The notes beneath the pieces are model-generated. The model was not told the DNA's origin, made no database searches, and saw nothing but the letters and a program-made list of their open reading frames with translations. Below are positions 62,523 to 64,000 of a stretch of 64,000 nt of DNA, in pieces; position 1 is the first letter of the stretch, and every line of letters starts with the position of its first letter. The DNA is taken from contig NZ_CP020947.1 of NCBI RefSeq assembly GCF_000172795.2, positions 623,001 through 687,000 on the forward strand, written 5' to 3'. Made by a program: the position numbers and the translations under genes. This DNA comes from Rhizobium sp. CIAT894 (GTDB taxonomy: Bacteria; Pseudomonadota; Alphaproteobacteria; Rhizobiales; Rhizobiaceae).

Positions 62523-63602
62523 TTATCTTACCCGTTTGTTCTTGGCGTCTGCGGCGTAGACCCGGTGGATCAGCTCCGCAACGGCCTTATAGAAGACTGA
62601 CGGGATGACACTATCGACCGAGACTTGCGCAAACATGGAGCGCGCAAGCGGCGGATCTTCGAACACCGGGATACCGTTCTGCTCGGCGATCTCCCTGATC
62701 TTGAGCGCGATGAGGTCCTGGCCCTTGGCCAGCACCACCGGCGCATCGTTTTCTTCACGCGCGTAACGCAGCGCCACCGCATAGTGCGTCGGGTTGGCGA
62801 TGACAAGCGTTGCGCGGTGCACGTCGGCGATCATTCGCCGGCGCGCGCGGTCGCGCATCAGCGAGCGCTGCCGGCCCTTGACGAAGGGGTCGCCCTGCGC
62901 CTGCTTGTTTTCTTCCTTGACCTCGTGCCGCGTCATCTTCAGTTCGGTGAACCAGTGATGACGCGTCCAGAAAATATCGGCGATCGCCACGATCGCGGTC
63001 GCGATCAGCACGACGATGATGATCTTGCGCATCGCCGCCGTGATCCGCACGAGGATCGTCTGCGGGTCGGAAAACATCGCATCGATCGAGCTGAAATATT
63101 CGCTCCGGAGCACGAAAAACAGGATCACCCCGACGACGACGACCTTGAATAGTGACTTTCCGAACTCGATGAGGCCTGGCAGGCTGAACAGCCGTCCCCA
63201 GCCTTTGGCGGGAGAGATGCGCGAGGCCTGCGGACGGATGCGTTCGAGCACCGGCGTCGGCAGGTTCTGGAAGACGGAGGAGGCGATGCCGAACACCATG
63301 AACATGATGAGAGCCGGCGCCACCAACGCCGCACTTGCCCAGCCGAGCCGGACGAACAGCGAAAGGATGTCCGGCCCCGTCTCGATCTTCCATTGGTCCG
63401 GCTGCTCGAAGATGTCGCGCAGCGTTTCCGTCATGCGCCCGACGCCCTCGGGAAGGAAAAACACCAGATAGATGTAGGTGGCAAGGATGGTCGCGAAAAT
63501 CGACAGCTCGCGTGAAGACGGCAAATTGCCTTTTTCCGCGGCGTCGGATTGCTTTTTCGCGGTCGGGGCTTCTGTTTTGCTATCCTTGTCATCGTCTGCC
63601 AA
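62523..63602 (-). CDS. flhB: Flagellar export protein FlhB
   Basis: A 359-residue protein with four membrane segments and a cytoplasmic domain holding the self-cleavage motif NPTH in [14 protein letters not shown]. It switches export specificity from rod/hook to filament proteins. I chose TTG at 63602, since GGAGGG lies 7 bases upstream and the usual [12 protein letters not shown] start follows directly; the ATG at 63641 would add an unrelated peptide. The next gene downstream is only 5 bases away. Confidence 0.95.
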   Translation of the reverse strand: MADDDKDSKTEAPTAKKQSDAAEKGNLPSSRELSIFATILATYIYLVFFLPEGVGRMTETLRDIFEQPDQWKIETGPDILSLFVRLGWASAALVAPALIMFMVFGIASSVFQNLPTPVLERIRPQASRISPAKGWGRLFSLPGLIEFGKSLFKVVVVGVILFFVLRSEYFSSIDAMFSDPQTILVRITAAMRKIIIVVLIATAIVAIADIFWTRHHWFTELKMTRHEVKEENKQAQGDPFVKGRQRSLMRDRARRRMIADVHRATLVIANPTHYAVALRYAREENDAPVVLAKGQDLIALKIREIAEQNGIPVFEDPPLARSMFAQVSVDSVIPSVFYKAVAELIHRVYAADAKNKRVR

Positions 63603-63651
63603 GTCGCAGCCCTCCGTCAATGAAATAGGCCGCAGCATCAAAACAATGAGC

Positions 63652-63694
63652 TAAAGCGCGTCGCCGGAACCGAGGTTCTTCGCGACGCGCTTTA
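63652..63694. repeat. RIME-like module B alone (copy 7)
   Basis: TAAAGCGCGTCGC (63652-63664) and GCGACGCGCTTTA (63682-63694) are perfect 13-base inverted repeats. The inner part GGAACC...GGTTC pairs further. It lies between fliG and flhB on their transcript, without module A. Confidence 0.78.
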
Positions 63695-63787
63695 AAGCGC
63701 AGCCAATCACTTGAAGGGTAGTCGCCTGCGACACGGCGATCAACGGCCGCTTTGCCGCACGCCGGATTTGTCAACAGTCTCGGAAGA

Positions 63788-64000
63788 TTAGGCGGCTGCC
63801 GAAGCGTCGCCTTCCTTCTCCTTGAGCTCGATCTGACCCGAGTTGGCCAGGCGAATCGCTTCCTGCGCCACGGCGCGCCGCGCAATGGCGATCTCGCGCG
63901 GATTGACGCCGCCCATGCCGTTCTGCAGATCCGATTCGATCATGCGGCGCTGGCGCGGGCTGATGGCGGAGAGAACCGATTCGCGGATATCGGCCGGCGA
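63788..64000 (-). CDS. fliG: Flagellar motor switch protein FliG, C-terminal end (partial)
   Basis: The window ends inside this gene; 70 codons to the TAA are present. They read ADIRESVLSAISPRQRRMIE, then MGGVNPREIAIARRAVAQEA and IRLANSGQIEL, the typical end of FliG where the charged torque helix has passed. FliG binds FliF and couples the stator to rotation. It precedes flhB on the minus strand with one repeat between them. Confidence 0.88.
   Translation of the reverse strand, partial: SPADIRESVLSAISPRQRRMIESDLQNGMGGVNPREIAIARRAVAQEAIRLANSGQIELKEKEGDASAAA

Noticed and set aside
1..64000. CRISPR array, complete insertion sequence or prophage
   Set aside because: No regularly spaced direct repeats, transposase gene or phage structural gene was found; the recurring palindromes are dispersed intergenic elements.

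Overview
The window reads as a chromosomal stretch of a fast-growing Rhizobium of the etli/leguminosarum type (Alphaproteobacteria, Rhizobiales). The grounds are: GC-rich coding sequence; the gene order icpA-cheS-cheY1-cheA-cheW-cheR-cheB-cheY2-cheD-cheT-fliF-visN-visR facing flhB-fliG, which is the layout I know from Sinorhizobium and Rhizobium; a DUF982 protein; paired Ku genes; CTTGAC-type -35 boxes; and an intergenic palindromic repeat resembling the rhizobial RIME elements. The exact species cannot be fixed from sequence reading alone.

Layout. 1-2990: 5' part of a UvrD-like helicase gene (minus), small lipoprotein, BON, secreted and DUF982 genes, and tRNA-Thr(GGT). 3000-8640: a dense housekeeping run of murA, a DUF2948 gene, hisD, a UPF0262 gene, a low-molecular-weight phosphatase, infA, maf and yacG. 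8700-9830: tRNA-Phe(GAA) followed by a possible integrase remnant and a RelE/XRE toxin-antitoxin pair, a small accessory patch. 10169-16644: a phosphodiester-glycosidase-like protein, a divergent TetR/saccharopine-dehydrogenase-like pair sharing an operator region, a membrane diguanylate cyclase and a MgtC/DUF4010 membrane protein. 17037-24647: a sugar-alcohol catabolic island (ribitol-dehydrogenase-like SDR, class I aldolase, Gfo/Idh oxidoreductase, D-lyxose-isomerase-like cupin, PfkB kinase, SDR polyol dehydrogenase, zinc alcohol dehydrogenase, LacI regulator) with two LacI-type operators around the aldolase promoter and no transporter. 24859-27459: a beta-helix protein and an O-antigen-polymerase-like protein. 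27898-30276: two convergent Ku genes, each behind a GGAAC-N17-GTT general-stress (EcfG/RpoE2) promoter. 30358-35000: OsmC, an FAD/NAD(P) protein, an EamA exporter and a fused MhqO-MhqD-type protein. 35073-42248: a signalling patch of three histidine kinases, three stand-alone receivers and a LuxR regulator, with a candidate structured RNA in its longest intergenic region. 42418-49066: fused SecDF, a Kef-type antiporter, an XRE protein and a GT39 membrane glycosyltransferase. 49789-64000: the chemotaxis/flagellar cluster.

How genes work together. The che operon is tightly coupled (several ATGA or TGATG junctions). It encodes a cytoplasmic receptor, kinase, adaptor, methylation and demethylation enzymes, two CheY proteins, CheS and CheT. 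It ends with fliF and a clear intrinsic terminator, followed by visN and visR, which in Sinorhizobium encode the master activators of motility. The polyol island looks like one regulon: dehydrogenases feed a ketose to isomerase, kinase and aldolase under LacI control. The Ku genes appear to form a stress-induced end-joining module. The least explained items are the transporter-less polyol island, the structured intergenic region near 39900-40070, and a receptor globin domain lacking the expected haem-ligand histidine.
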